Source: Flavobacteriaceae bacterium PS02338 (lineage in GTDB: Bacteria; Bacteroidota; Bacteroidia; Sphingobacteriales; Sphingobacteriaceae). From it: 64,000 bases of DNA. Position 1 is the stretch's first letter, and the number at the start of each line of letters is the position of its first letter. The position numbers and the translations under genes are program-made. Shown one piece after another: positions 1 through 8,031 of the stretch. The notes below the pieces were generated by a model. That model had not been told where the DNA came from. It ran no database searches and saw nothing but the letters and a program-made list of their open reading frames with translations. The stretch spans positions 124,001 to 188,000 of the forward strand of contig JASCOD010000009.1 of the NCBI GenBank assembly GCA_029959615.1, given 5' to 3'.

Positions 1-342
1 TTAATTGGCTACAGCATTTTTATCGGATTGATAGTTTTCATCATCCTAGTAGTGGGGAAAATCTGCTATAGAAACGGAAATGTATTTGTTGCAGAGATAA
101 TTCCTGGGCATATGGAGCTTTGTAAACAGATAAATAAGGCGCTGCTAATAGGTTATTGTCTGATAAATATTGGTTACTGTGCGGTAAACCTTTCCTTTTG
201 GAGTAGTATTAATTCTTGGCCTATGTTGGTAGAGGTTATATCCGTAAAGATGGCGGGAATCATTATTATTCTTTCATGGTTACACTACCTCAATATCTAT
301 ATTCTGGTTACGCAAATTCACAAATTAATTAAACAATCATAA
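1..342 (+). CDS. Small integral membrane protein, 5' end cut by window edge
   Basis: Frame 1 is open from base 1, and the translation before the first possible internal start (TTG at 28) already matches the next gene: LIGY here against ILIGY at residues 7-11 of the 354-752 product. So the true start lies upstream of the window and this is the C-terminal 113 codons of a slightly longer protein. It is hydrophobic, with three or four likely membrane segments and basic loops. The two products share RN near residue 30 of the neighbour and LINIG/LLNIG, which marks them as tandem paralogues. I do not recognise the family. It is probably co-transcribed with the two genes that follow. Confidence 0.75.
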   Translation, partial: LIGYSIFIGLIVFIILVVGKICYRNGNVFVAEIIPGHMELCKQINKALLIGYCLINIGYCAVNLSFWSSINSWPMLVEVISVKMAGIIIILSWLHYLNIYILVTQIHKLIKQS

Positions 343-353
343 ATTTTAACATT

Positions 354-752
354 ATGGACACTACAAAAATTCTAATCGGTTATGCAGTTTATTTACCAAT
401 AGCTTTATTGCTTACCTTGTACGTTTCTAAAACGCTTTTTAGAAATAGTAAAATCTATATGTTAGATATTTTTAAGGGTAGAGAAGAAATTGCTTTTGCT
501 ACCAATAAGCTTTTTGAAACGGGCTTTTATCTATTAAATATTGGCTTTGCTTTAATGATTTTAAAAATCAATTTGTATAATCATAATTACCAAGAACTAG
601 TTGAGGCTCTGAGTTACAAAATTGGGAGTTTCTCTATCTACTTAGGTTTGATGTTATTTATCAATCTTTATTTCTTCTTTAGAGGAAAAAGAAAAGCTAA
701 AGAAGGTCTTAATCCTTTAACTCCTCAACCTCCTAGGTTTACAGGTCAATAA
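354..752 (+). CDS. Small integral membrane protein, paralogue of the preceding gene
   Basis: 132 residues. It has about four hydrophobic segments (roughly 8-24, 54-72, 86-106) and a basic C-terminal tail rich in Lys, Arg and Pro. It starts at ATG 11 bases after the previous stop. Sequence similarity to the upstream gene is visible across most of its length (ILIGY, LFRN, LLNIG). Function unknown. The close spacing to both neighbours suggests a three-gene transcript ending with the epimerase at 757. Confidence 0.75.
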   Translation: MDTTKILIGYAVYLPIALLLTLYVSKTLFRNSKIYMLDIFKGREEIAFATNKLFETGFYLLNIGFALMILKINLYNHNYQELVEALSYKIGSFSIYLGLMLFINLYFFFRGKRKAKEGLNPLTPQPPRFTGQ

Positions 753-756
753 TAAT

Positions 757-1665
757 ATGGTTATGGAAAGTCTTCGAAATAAAAAGATAGTATTAGCTGG
801 TGGAACTGGTTTTATTGGCGAGTATTTTGCCAAACAATTTAGAGGTTTAGGTTATCAAGTAATTATCATCTCAAGGAATAATTCGCACATACAATGGGAT
901 AGCCAACAGGAAATTGAAGGTGTCTTAAATGATGCTGAGCTACTGATCAACTTGGCCGGAAAGTCTGTTAACTGTAGATATAACCAAGTGAGTAAGGACG
1001 AGATTTTACGTTCTAGAGTAGCAACAACAAAAATTCTAGGTCAAGCGATTTCAAAGTGCCACAATCCACCAAAGCTTTGGATTAACTCTAGTACCGCGAC
1101 TATTTATAGACATGCAATGGATAGGCCAATGACTGAGCATGATGGTGAAATTGGAAGCGGATTTTCTGTAGATGTGGCTACAAAATGGGAGCAATCTTTT
1201 TTTGACTTTGATTTGCCGCAGACTAGACAAATCGCTTTACGGATGGCGATAGTTTTAGGAGCTGATGGAGGTGTGATGCAATCCTTTGTAAATTTAGTGC
1301 GTTTTGGACTTGGTGGTAAACAAGGAAATGGAAGACAAATGTTTAGTTGGATCCATTTGGAAGATCTATTTAAAATTGTCTTGTTTCTACAGAGTCGAGG
1401 AGATTTACGTGGGGTTTTTAATTGTTCTTCTCCAAGTCCTGTTGATAATGCAACTTTAATGAAAGCATTAAGAAAACAGATGCGTATTAGTATTGGTTTG
1501 CCATCTCCAGAATGGCTACTTAAAATCGGGGCGGTGCTGATAGGGACTGAAACGGAGCTTATTCTAAAAAGCAGGTGGGTTGTTCCAGATAAACTTTTGA
1601 AAGCTGGGTATCAATTTAAGTTTTCTGTAATTGAAGAAGCATTAAAGGATATTTTAAATGATTAA
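757..1665 (+). CDS. TIGR01777 / YfcH-type NAD(P)-binding epimerase-like protein with DUF1731 C-terminus
   Basis: 302 residues. The N-terminal Rossmann fold has the nucleotide-binding pattern AGGTGFIG near residues 14-21, followed by NLAGKSV and a SSTATIYRH segment where extended SDR proteins carry the catalytic Ser/Tyr region. The last ~45 residues (PSPEWLLKIGAVLIGTE through the LLKAGYQFKF motif) match the DUF1731 tail of the YfcH/SulA-like family. The physiological substrate of this family is not settled. Start ATG 757 lies 4 bases after the preceding stop; ATG 763 is an alternative. It is probably translated from the same transcript as the two small membrane proteins. Confidence 0.9.
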   Translation: MVMESLRNKKIVLAGGTGFIGEYFAKQFRGLGYQVIIISRNNSHIQWDSQQEIEGVLNDAELLINLAGKSVNCRYNQVSKDEILRSRVATTKILGQAISKCHNPPKLWINSSTATIYRHAMDRPMTEHDGEIGSGFSVDVATKWEQSFFDFDLPQTRQIALRMAIVLGADGGVMQSFVNLVRFGLGGKQGNGRQMFSWIHLEDLFKIVLFLQSRGDLRGVFNCSSPSPVDNATLMKALRKQMRISIGLPSPEWLLKIGAVLIGTETELILKSRWVVPDKLLKAGYQFKFSVIEEALKDILND

Positions 1666-1733
1666 GCTTAGTCAATTTACCAACTATCTTCGATTTGCGA
1701 TTAATGGATGAAGAATAGTAAAACTGGGAAATA

Positions 1734-2063
1734 TTACTTCACTTGTTTATTAGGAGACTTTAAAGGTTTATCTTGGACGTCTCCTTTCATGTATGCGGAA
1801 ATAGCCGCATGATAAACTGTTTGTCCTGGCTTTAAATTTTGCTCGTAAAAGTTTCTGATTTCGGTTTTGCTTAATACTGATTTGGCATAGGCTTGAGCCA
1901 TCTTGAACTTTAAACGGGCTTCTGCTTGAGCTGGAGTTTTCCCAGCTTTACTCATATCAGGCATTTTAGAAATTACCGTACCGTTTGCATATTGCTTAAC
2001 GACAATTTGTTTGCCAATATTGCCCCTCACTTCATGAAGTAAAAGATTTTTTGAACGTGCCAT
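1734..2063 (-). CDS. Conserved small basic protein of unknown function
   Basis: 109 residues, rich in Lys, Ala and Gln, with no signal peptide or membrane segment. The N-terminus (MARSKNLLLHEVRGNIG) and the alanine-rich middle suggest a helical cytoplasmic protein, possibly nucleic-acid binding from its charge, but no named motif is visible. It stands alone, convergent with the epimerase, and its upstream region contains an 11-bp-period repeat tract. I do not recognise the family. Confidence 0.7.
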   Translation of the reverse strand: MARSKNLLLHEVRGNIGKQIVVKQYANGTVISKMPDMSKAGKTPAQAEARLKFKMAQAYAKSVLSKTEIRNFYEQNLKPGQTVYHAAISAYMKGDVQDKPLKSPNKQVK

Positions 2064-2102
2064 AGTAGGTGTATTTAGGTAGTTTTAATAAGCGTTAAGC
2101 TT

Positions 2103-2179
2103 GCTCCGTTCTTCGTTCATCTATTGTTTATCCTCCGTTTGTCTGTCGTCTATCTGACGTTCATCCTTCGTTGATCCTT
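2103..2179. repeat. Degenerate 11-bp tandem repeat, seven units
   Basis: Units start at 2103, 2114, 2125, 2136, 2147, 2158 and 2169, with consensus close to CGTTCATCCTT on the plus strand. Units at 2158 and 2169 differ at one position; outer units are more diverged. The array is C/T-rich on the plus strand and ends just before an A-rich stretch. It lies 40 bases upstream of the start of the minus-strand 109-residue gene. Confidence 0.8.
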
Positions 2180-2374
2180 CGATAAAATAGTAGTGAAAGT
2201 TTTTTAAGTGGAAGAGTGCGAGCTATTAATTACATTAAAGTTAAGCAAAAAAAATAAAGGTTTACTAGGTTTTCTTTTGATATTAAAGAAGGAGTAGCAA
2301 TTTGGTTGTGAGACCTCTATATTGTCTAAATGAAGAAAATGACCAGTTGTGATGAGGATTAGATTTTATTAAAC

Positions 2375-2402
2375 GAAAAAAGGCTACCCAATGGATAGCC
2401 TT
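2375..2402 (-). terminator. Intrinsic terminator of the outer-membrane barrel gene
   Basis: Inverted arms AAGGCTA (2380-2386) and TAGCCTT (2396-2402), extended by a CC/GG pairing. On the minus strand they are followed by a T run from the A6 tract at 2375-2380. It sits about 20 bases past the stop of the 2422-3024 gene. Confidence 0.8.
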
Positions 2403-2421
2403 CTATTTAGGATTTCGCTAA

Positions 2422-3024
2422 TTAAAAGTGGAACTGTACACCCAATTTAGGGGCAAAAGTATTTGCTTCTAATCCGAAGCTATTAGTTTTTACTTTGGCA
2501 CCAGTAGCTTCTAATTTATTCGAGAAGTTTTCGTAGCCTAAGCCGTTAACTGAAAATTCGATACCAATTTTCTTGTTAGGGAAGAAAGCAAAACCTGGCG
2601 CAACATTCACACCGATTGAAGTAGTAGTACCAGTTTTAGCACCAGTATCGCCGTTGGCATTCACAGCTTTTTCGGTACCGAAAGCTAAAGGAACAGATAA
2701 CTGACCAAAGAATTTGAATTGCTCTGTTAAGTTTACGTAGTAACGACCAAAAGGAGCTACTCTAAATGCTTCGTTTTGTTCAAGGTTGCTTACCGATTTA
2801 TCATAAGTGTAACCAACACCAGTACCAATGGCAAAGTTGTTACCTATAAAATAACCTACACTCGGAACTACGCTAAAATTGAAATCTGCTTTTGCAGCTC
2901 CATCTACTTTAGTGCTGTTGAAACCAACGTTACCACCTAATATAATTTTTCCTTTTTCAGTTTGTGCATTTGCGTTAAAAGCTAAAGCTGCTACAGCTAC
3001 TAACGATAATAAAAGTTTTTTCAT
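2422..3024 (-). CDS. Outer membrane beta-barrel protein
   Basis: 200 residues with a classic signal peptide (MKKLLLSLVAVAALAFNANA, cleavage before Q). The mature part alternates polar and hydrophobic residues as in an 8-stranded barrel, with repeated glycine/aromatic strands such as VGYFIG and GVGYTYD, and it ends in a C-terminal Phe (FHF), the usual signal for the BAM complex. It fits the generic outer membrane beta-barrel (OmpW/OmpX-like, PF13505) family. Substrate or role cannot be read from the sequence. It is a single gene with its own terminator and a long upstream region. Confidence 0.85.
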   Translation of the reverse strand: MKKLLLSLVAVAALAFNANAQTEKGKIILGGNVGFNSTKVDGAAKADFNFSVVPSVGYFIGNNFAIGTGVGYTYDKSVSNLEQNEAFRVAPFGRYYVNLTEQFKFFGQLSVPLAFGTEKAVNANGDTGAKTGTTTSIGVNVAPGFAFFPNKKIGIEFSVNGLGYENFSNKLEATGAKVKTNSFGLEANTFAPKLGVQFHF

Positions 3025-3190
3025 TTGTTTTAAAATTGTTTTTTAATTGTAATGAAGCTATTCTGATAGAATGGTTTCATTTTGATGAAATTTATGTGTT
3101 ATTAATAATGATCTTTTGACCATTTGATAAACCTATTTTCAAAACGTATGCCTTGATGAAAATTTGTCAGGCGTGCCAAAAACGATGATT

Positions 3191-3214
3191 TTTATTAATC
3201 AATTGATTAATAAA
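3191..3214. promoter_or_regulatory. Perfect 24-bp palindrome, candidate operator
   Basis: Half-site TTTATTAATCAA is followed directly by its exact reverse complement, with no spacer. It lies 167-190 bases upstream of the barrel gene start and 104 bases beyond the clpB terminator hairpin. There is no T run, so termination is unlikely. Confidence 0.4.
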
Positions 3215-3342
3215 ACGTTAATTTTAGATGAAGAAAATTGAAATTATACTGCCTTGACAAAAGTCTTTTTTGGTGACAAAGCAATGATTTTTAGCCAATT
3301 TTTAAGGTTGCCGATTTGGCATTTTTTGGCAGTTGATGGCAT

Positions 3343-3376
3343 AAAAAAAGAGACAGATTTTGTGACCTGTCTCTTT
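3343..3376 (-). terminator. Intrinsic terminator downstream of clpB
   Basis: Nine-base arms AAGAGACAG (3348-3356) and CTGTCTCTT (3367-3375) around a 10-base loop. The A run at 3343-3349 gives a T tract on the minus strand. It lies about 105 bases after the clpB stop. Confidence 0.8.
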
Positions 3377-3410
3377 GATATATGATAGAGTTGTGGATAT
3401 TATAATGTGG

Positions 3411-3470
3411 TTGTCAGGCTGAGCCTGTCGAAGCTTACTTTTTTGCATTTTGACAGGCTCAATGTGACAA
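3411..3470. repeat. Intergenic inverted repeat (GTCAGGCTGAGCC family)
   Basis: The left arm at 3411-3432 (TTGTCAGGCTGAGCCTGTCG...) and the right arm at 3449-3470 are reverse complements except for a 3-base block. The CTTCGACAGGCTCAG word is common in intergenic REP-like elements of many bacteria. It sits immediately past the clpB stop codon. Confidence 0.7.
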
Positions 3471-3479
3471 GGGGGTAGT

Positions 3480-6077
3480 TTATTTATCCTCGTTCAGGAA
3501 TACAAACTGATGATCGAACATATCTAACTTGATTTTACTATCCTTATCCACTTTTCCTGCTAATATTTCTTTAGACAGTTCATTTAAAATACGTTTCTGT
3601 ATCACACGTTTTAGCGGACGGGCACCAAACTGAGGATCGTAACCTAATTCTGCTAACCAATCTAAAGCTTCTGTACTTGCTTCCATGGTAATGCCCATTT
3701 CAGCTAAAGTATCTTGCACGTGTTTGAATTGTAAACTCACAATATCTCTGATTTCAGTTCTGTTTAATGGAGTAAACATAATCAGCTCATCAATTCTATT
3801 TAAAAACTCTGGACGGATGGTTTGTTTCAATAATTCAAACAATTCATTCTTTGTTTTTGCTACCACTTCATCATGATTATCTTCATCTAAGTTTTTGAAG
3901 TTATCTTGAATTAAGTGAGAACCAATGTTGGAAGTCATGATGATGATGGTATTTTTAAAGTTTACCACACGGCCTTTGTTATCGGTTAACCTTCCATCAT
4001 CCAATACTTGTAGTAAGATGTTAAATACGTCTGGATGTGCTTTTTCTATTTCGTCTAATAGTACCACCGAATATGGCTTTCTTCGCACTGCTTCTGTTAG
4101 CTGTCCACCTTCATCGTAACCAACGTATCCGGGAGGCGCTCCAATCAAACGACTTACCGCATGACGCTCTTGATACTCGCTCATATCGATCCTAGTCATT
4201 GCATTCTCATCGTTGAACAAAAATTCAGCTAGGGCCTTTGCCAATTCAGTTTTACCAACACCTGTTGTACCTAAGAAAATGAAGGAACCAATAGGTTTAC
4301 GTTTATCCTGCAAGCCTGCACGAGAGCGGCGGATCGCGTCTGAAATTGCTTCAATTGCTTCTTCTTGTCCAGCTACACGTTTATGCAGTTCTTCTTCTAG
4401 ATTCAATAGTTTTTCACGTTCGCTAGAAACCAATTTAGTTACTGGAATACCGGTCCAACGACCAACTACACCCGCAATATCATCAGCAGTTACTTCTTCT
4501 TTAAGCATGCGACTGTCGGTTTGCCTGCTTTCTAAATCCGCTTTCAGTTTTTCAACTTTATCTTGTGACTCTTTGATTTTACCGTAACGTAGTTCGGCTA
4601 CCTTACCATAATCTCCAGCACGTTCTGCTTGGTCCGCTTCTAGTTTATAGACTTCAACTTGTTCCAATTCATTGTTAATGGCATCAACTAAATCTTTTTC
4701 GCCTTGCCATTTTGCTTTGAATTCATCACGTTCTGCTGATAAATTGGCGATTTCTTCACTCAGCTCCTTTACTTTTTTATCGTCTTTTTCACGTTTGATG
4801 GCCTCACGCTCGATCTCCAAACGCATAATCTCACGGTCTAAAGCATCTACGTTTTCTGGTACACTATCCATTTCCATACGGAGTTTAGAAGCGGCCTCAT
4901 CCATCAAATCGATAGCTTTATCTGGTAGGAAACGGTCGGCAATGTAACGTTGGCTCATTTCTACAGCAGCAATAATCGCTTCATCTTTGATACGTACTTT
5001 ATGGTGCGTTTCGTAACGTTCTTTCAATCCACGTAGAATAGAAATCGCATCTTGCGTATCAGGTTCTTCTACCATCACCTTTTGGAAACGTCGTTCTAAT
5101 GCTTTGTCTTTTTCTAGGTATTTCTGATACTCGTCTAAAGTAGTGGCACCAATAGCTCTTAATTCGCCACGGGCTAAGGCAGGTTTCAAGATGTTTGCCG
5201 CATCCATGGCACCTTCGCCACCGCCGGCACCAACCAAAGTATGGATCTCATCTATAAATAGCACAATTTCACCATCGCTTTGCGCTACTTCTTTAACCAC
5301 TGCTTTTAAACGCTCTTCAAATTCGCCTTTATATTTTGCGCCAGCAATAAGTGCTCCCATGTCTAGGGAATAAACCACTTTTGATTTCAGGTTTTCAGGA
5401 ACGTCTCCTTTGATAATCCTAAACGCAATACCCTCGGCAATAGCGGTTTTACCCACACCAGGTTCACCAATTAAGATTGGATTGTTTTTCGTCCTGCGAG
5501 AGAGAATTTGAATAACACGTCTAATCTCTTCGTCACGACCAATTACTGGATCCAGCTTTCCACTTTCTGCATATTCGTTTAAGTTACGAGCATATTTATC
5601 TAAAGCTTGATAGGTAGCTTCCGCATTTTGATCGGTTACGCGATTGTCTCCACGTAATTCGGTAATTGCTTTTTTAAGGTCTTTCTCGTTAACACCTTGG
5701 TCTTTTAATAGCTTAGATGTAGCATCATTTGTCGCTAAGATTCCTAAAAGGATATGCTCTACAGATACAAACTCGTCCTTAAACTCTTTTAAGAAAGCTT
5801 GTGCTTTTTGTAAAGCTGAATTCGCGTTAGACGATAAGTAGATATTGCTACCACTTACCTTTGGAAATTTGGCAATATCTTCATCCAGTTTCTGGCTAAG
5901 CGTATTTAGATGTACGTTTAATTTTTTTAAAACGTAGGAAATTACATTTTCATCAACCGTTAGCAAGCCTTTAAGCAAATGCGCTGTTTCTATGGCCTGT
6001 TGTTGGTTGCCTTGTGCAATTTCAGAGGCTTTTTGTACAGCCTCTTGGGCTTTTATTGTAAAATTGTTGAAGTTCAT
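3480..6077 (-). CDS. clpB: ATP-dependent chaperone ClpB (Hsp104 family disaggregase)
   Basis: 865 residues, full length for the family. An N-terminal Clp repeat domain (about 1-145) is followed by AAA+ module 1 with Walker A GEPGVGKT (204-211) and Walker B ILFIDEIH-type motif, then the long coiled-coil middle domain (about 400-530, rich in Glu/Lys). AAA+ module 2 has Walker A GTTGVGKT (about 602-609), Walker B VVLLDEIE and a C-terminal small domain. The middle domain marks it as ClpB rather than ClpA or ClpC. Known family role: resolving protein aggregates with DnaK in the cytoplasm after heat stress. Monocistronic, with its own terminator. No heat-shock operator was recognised upstream. Confidence 0.98.
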   Translation of the reverse strand: MNFNNFTIKAQEAVQKASEIAQGNQQQAIETAHLLKGLLTVDENVISYVLKKLNVHLNTLSQKLDEDIAKFPKVSGSNIYLSSNANSALQKAQAFLKEFKDEFVSVEHILLGILATNDATSKLLKDQGVNEKDLKKAITELRGDNRVTDQNAEATYQALDKYARNLNEYAESGKLDPVIGRDEEIRRVIQILSRRTKNNPILIGEPGVGKTAIAEGIAFRIIKGDVPENLKSKVVYSLDMGALIAGAKYKGEFEERLKAVVKEVAQSDGEIVLFIDEIHTLVGAGGGEGAMDAANILKPALARGELRAIGATTLDEYQKYLEKDKALERRFQKVMVEEPDTQDAISILRGLKERYETHHKVRIKDEAIIAAVEMSQRYIADRFLPDKAIDLMDEAASKLRMEMDSVPENVDALDREIMRLEIEREAIKREKDDKKVKELSEEIANLSAERDEFKAKWQGEKDLVDAINNELEQVEVYKLEADQAERAGDYGKVAELRYGKIKESQDKVEKLKADLESRQTDSRMLKEEVTADDIAGVVGRWTGIPVTKLVSSEREKLLNLEEELHKRVAGQEEAIEAISDAIRRSRAGLQDKRKPIGSFIFLGTTGVGKTELAKALAEFLFNDENAMTRIDMSEYQERHAVSRLIGAPPGYVGYDEGGQLTEAVRRKPYSVVLLDEIEKAHPDVFNILLQVLDDGRLTDNKGRVVNFKNTIIIMTSNIGSHLIQDNFKNLDEDNHDEVVAKTKNELFELLKQTIRPEFLNRIDELIMFTPLNRTEIRDIVSLQFKHVQDTLAEMGITMEASTEALDWLAELGYDPQFGARPLKRVIQKRILNELSKEILAGKVDKDSKIKLDMFDHQFVFLNEDK

Positions 6078-6555
6078 AATATTGTTTTTTCTATTTAACC
6101 ACTAAGAGCACTAAGTCAAGTGTGTTCATTATGGTTATTCTTTCAAAGTCAAAACAAATGCCACCAAGAAACAGTACATTTAAATCGGAAATTTTGTCGT
6201 GTAGTTTTTGTTGTTAATGAATAATTGTCTGATTTTTAGTTTGTTGTGATGAAATATTGGCAGGCGTTAATAGTGGTTAATGATTAATTGTCAATGATGA
6301 AATAGTGCTAATCAATATCAAAGATTTCTCCGCTGGGTCGAGATAACGGTGCAGGTAGATAATGATCAATAGAAATCAACTAATGTTGAATGAGCCAATT
6401 ATTCAAACATCTTCAGAAGAGTTGACGGCATCTGCTGGATTAAACGAATGAACCAATTCCCAATGAACTGATGAGCCAATTCCAAGATCCAAACAACTAA
6501 AAAATAAAACAACTAACCAGCCAATATTCTATCTTTGCAGCCCATTCAGTCACAA
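6078..6555. other. Divergent intergenic region between clpB and the MFS gene
   Basis: Holds the clpB promoter region and, at its right end, the MFS promoter. A segment around 6326-6362 (TTTCTCCGCTGGGTCGAGAT...) resembles a decayed copy of the widespread TTTCTCCGCT-GTCGAAATGAC intergenic element. 6445-6520 is made of overlapping short words (CCAATT, GAACTGATGAGCC, AACAACTAA) typical of several other spacers here. No gene seen. Confidence 0.5.
6530..6537 (+). promoter_or_regulatory. -7 promoter box of the MFS transporter gene
   Basis: TATCTTTG matches the Bacteroidota primary-sigma -7 consensus TAnnTTTG. It lies 18 bases upstream of ATG 6556. It also contains the TTG (6535) that a naive ORF call would take as start, which argues for the ATG. 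Confidence 0.75.
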
Positions 6556-7767
6556 ATGAAAACCTATATTCAAAGTTACTTTAAAGTTTATCAAGGCTTG
6601 TCTACATCGGCTTGGATGTTGGCTTTAGTAATGCTTGTAAATAGGAGTGGAGCAATGGTAGTGCCTTTTCTTGGCGTATATATGACTAAAAAACTAGGGT
6701 TTTCACTTGAAAATGCAGGTGTTTTGTTGAGTTGTTTCGGTATAGGTTCAGTTATTGGCTCTTCGTTAGGTGGCTGGCTCACCGATAAGTTAGGACATTT
6801 TAAGGTACAGCTTTTTAGTTTAACCGGAATTGTACCATTATTTTTGTTATTGCCTAAGCTTACTACTATGCCTTCATTAGCAGCTGGTATATTGGCGCTA
6901 AGTATGGTAAGTGATATACTTAGACCGGCCAATTCAGTTTCGTTAGCTTATTACTCGAAACCAGAAAATGTAGTGAGAAGCTTTACACTTAACCGCATGG
7001 CTTTAAACCTAGGGTTTTCTATTGGTCCAGCTTTAGGAGGATTTCTAGCGGCAATCTCTTATGACTTGTTGTTTTATGGAAACGCAGTTGCTGCTACTTT
7101 TGCGGCAATTATTTTCTTCGTATATTTTAGAAATAAGGAAGGAAATAAAAAAAACAAGTCAAATGCGGAAGATGTGGTTATTCCTTACAAATCTCCTTAT
7201 AAAGATGTGCCGTTCTTGGTTTTTACCTTTTTAAGTATTTTGTTCGCTATTTGCTTCTTTCAGTTGTTGAGCACTTTGCCACTTTATTATCGAGAAGTTT
7301 ATCAGCTTTCGGAGAAAAATATAGGCGTAATTTTAGCTTATAGTGGTGTTGTGGTTTTTAGTTTAGAAATGTTGATTGTGCATATTGCAGAACGAAGAAC
7401 CACTGCAGCTAATGCAATTATTGTAGGTATAGTTTGCTGTGGCTTAGCATTTGCATCGTTATTGGTTACTAAAGGGTTATGGTTGTTATACGTTTCGATG
7501 TTTATACTCTGCGTATCTGAAATGTTAGCGATGCCATTTATGGCTACGGTAACTCTCCAACGTTCTAATATGAAGAATAGGGGTGCTTATATGGGGCTAA
7601 ATTCTCTTTCGCTATCTGCTGGATTAATTTTCGCCCCTTATTTAGGAACTAAGATTGCAGCTAATTATGGCTTTAATGTGTTATGGATAGGAACTGGTTT
7701 ACTGATGTTTTCTACGGCAATCGCTTTCTATTTTTTAATGAAAAGAATGGTGTTAAAACCAGATTAA
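6556..7767 (+). CDS. Major facilitator superfamily transporter
   Basis: 403 residues from ATG 6556 (start chosen because the upstream in-frame TTG lies inside the promoter box). About twelve hydrophobic segments in two halves are separated by a basic cytoplasmic loop near residues 195-210 (KEGNKKNKSN). Loop 2-3 carries GGWLTDKLGH, the MFS signature GxxxDrxGrr. General family role: proton-coupled transport across the inner membrane, with drug/metabolite efflux as the usual guess for this subgroup. The substrate is not predictable. Monocistronic. Confidence 0.9.
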   Translation: MKTYIQSYFKVYQGLSTSAWMLALVMLVNRSGAMVVPFLGVYMTKKLGFSLENAGVLLSCFGIGSVIGSSLGGWLTDKLGHFKVQLFSLTGIVPLFLLLPKLTTMPSLAAGILALSMVSDILRPANSVSLAYYSKPENVVRSFTLNRMALNLGFSIGPALGGFLAAISYDLLFYGNAVAATFAAIIFFVYFRNKEGNKKNKSNAEDVVIPYKSPYKDVPFLVFTFLSILFAICFFQLLSTLPLYYREVYQLSEKNIGVILAYSGVVVFSLEMLIVHIAERRTTAANAIIVGIVCCGLAFASLLVTKGLWLLYVSMFILCVSEMLAMPFMATVTLQRSNMKNRGAYMGLNSLSLSAGLIFAPYLGTKIAANYGFNVLWIGTGLLMFSTAIAFYFLMKRMVLKPD

Positions 7768-7858
7768 AAGCGATTAATACCACATTGCAATTGTTAAATA
7801 ATGCTAAAATAGCATAGACAACTAAACCTTTCACGTATAATTACACTCATATTGGTAT

Positions 7859-7960
7859 ATGAGATTTTTTACACGTTTCTTTGGAATAATTTTTACATTG
7901 TTTGCTTTGGTGATCTTTTTTATGCTTAATGTTTTTAAGCGTGAAGATAACGTGAAATAG
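7859..7960 (+). CDS. Candidate 33-residue single-span membrane protein
   Basis: ATG at 7859 opens 33 codons encoding a basic N-terminus (RFFTRFFG), one hydrophobic stretch of about 18 residues and a charged tail (KREDNVK), followed by TAG. It is followed 17 bases later by a strong bidirectional terminator, which fits a real transcript end. No clear promoter or ribosome site is visible. It could also be a chance ORF in an AT-rich spacer. Confidence 0.4.
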   Translation: MRFFTRFFGIIFTLFALVIFFMLNVFKREDNVK

Positions 7961-7977
7961 TAAAGATAATGGCGCAA

Positions 7978-8008
7978 AAAAGGTCTATCTTTTTAAGATA
8001 GACCTTTT
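7978..8008. terminator. Bidirectional intrinsic terminator
   Basis: Fourteen-base perfect arms (7978-7991 and 7995-8008, core GGTCTATCTT) around a 3-base loop. There is an A run on the left and T-rich sequence on the right, so it can serve the plus-strand mini-ORF and the minus-strand gene at 8032. Confidence 0.9.
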
Positions 8009-8031
8009 AAATATTTTTTTATTTTTTAGGA

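Larger units (their letters stand above)
2064..2421. other. Gene-free stretch between the 109-aa gene and the outer-membrane barrel gene
   Basis: No open frame of interest on either strand. It holds the 11-bp tandem tract (2103-2179), AT-rich sequence, and the terminator of the downstream minus-strand gene at 2375-2402. Confidence 0.7.
3025..3479. other. Gene-free stretch between clpB and the outer-membrane barrel gene
   Basis: Contains a perfect 24-bp palindrome (3191-3214), the clpB terminator (3343-3376) and an inverted repeat of the GTCAGGCTGAGCC type (3411-3470). The rest is AT-rich; the promoter of the barrel gene should lie within 3025-3150, but I could not assign a box. Confidence 0.6.

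Noticed and set aside
2103..2179. Tandem repeats considered as a CRISPR array (also 43106-43182)
   Set aside because: Units are 11 bp, degenerate and contiguous with no spacers, and no cas genes are present.
3320..3345. TTGGCATTTTTTGGCAG as a sigma-54 promoter
   Set aside because: Spacing between the GG and GC elements is one base short of the required 10 and no correctly placed gene follows.
3685..5841. Several plus-strand frames of 60-124 codons opposite clpB
   Set aside because: They lie wholly antisense to a highly conserved coding sequence and have Ser-rich, low-complexity translations typical of shadow frames.
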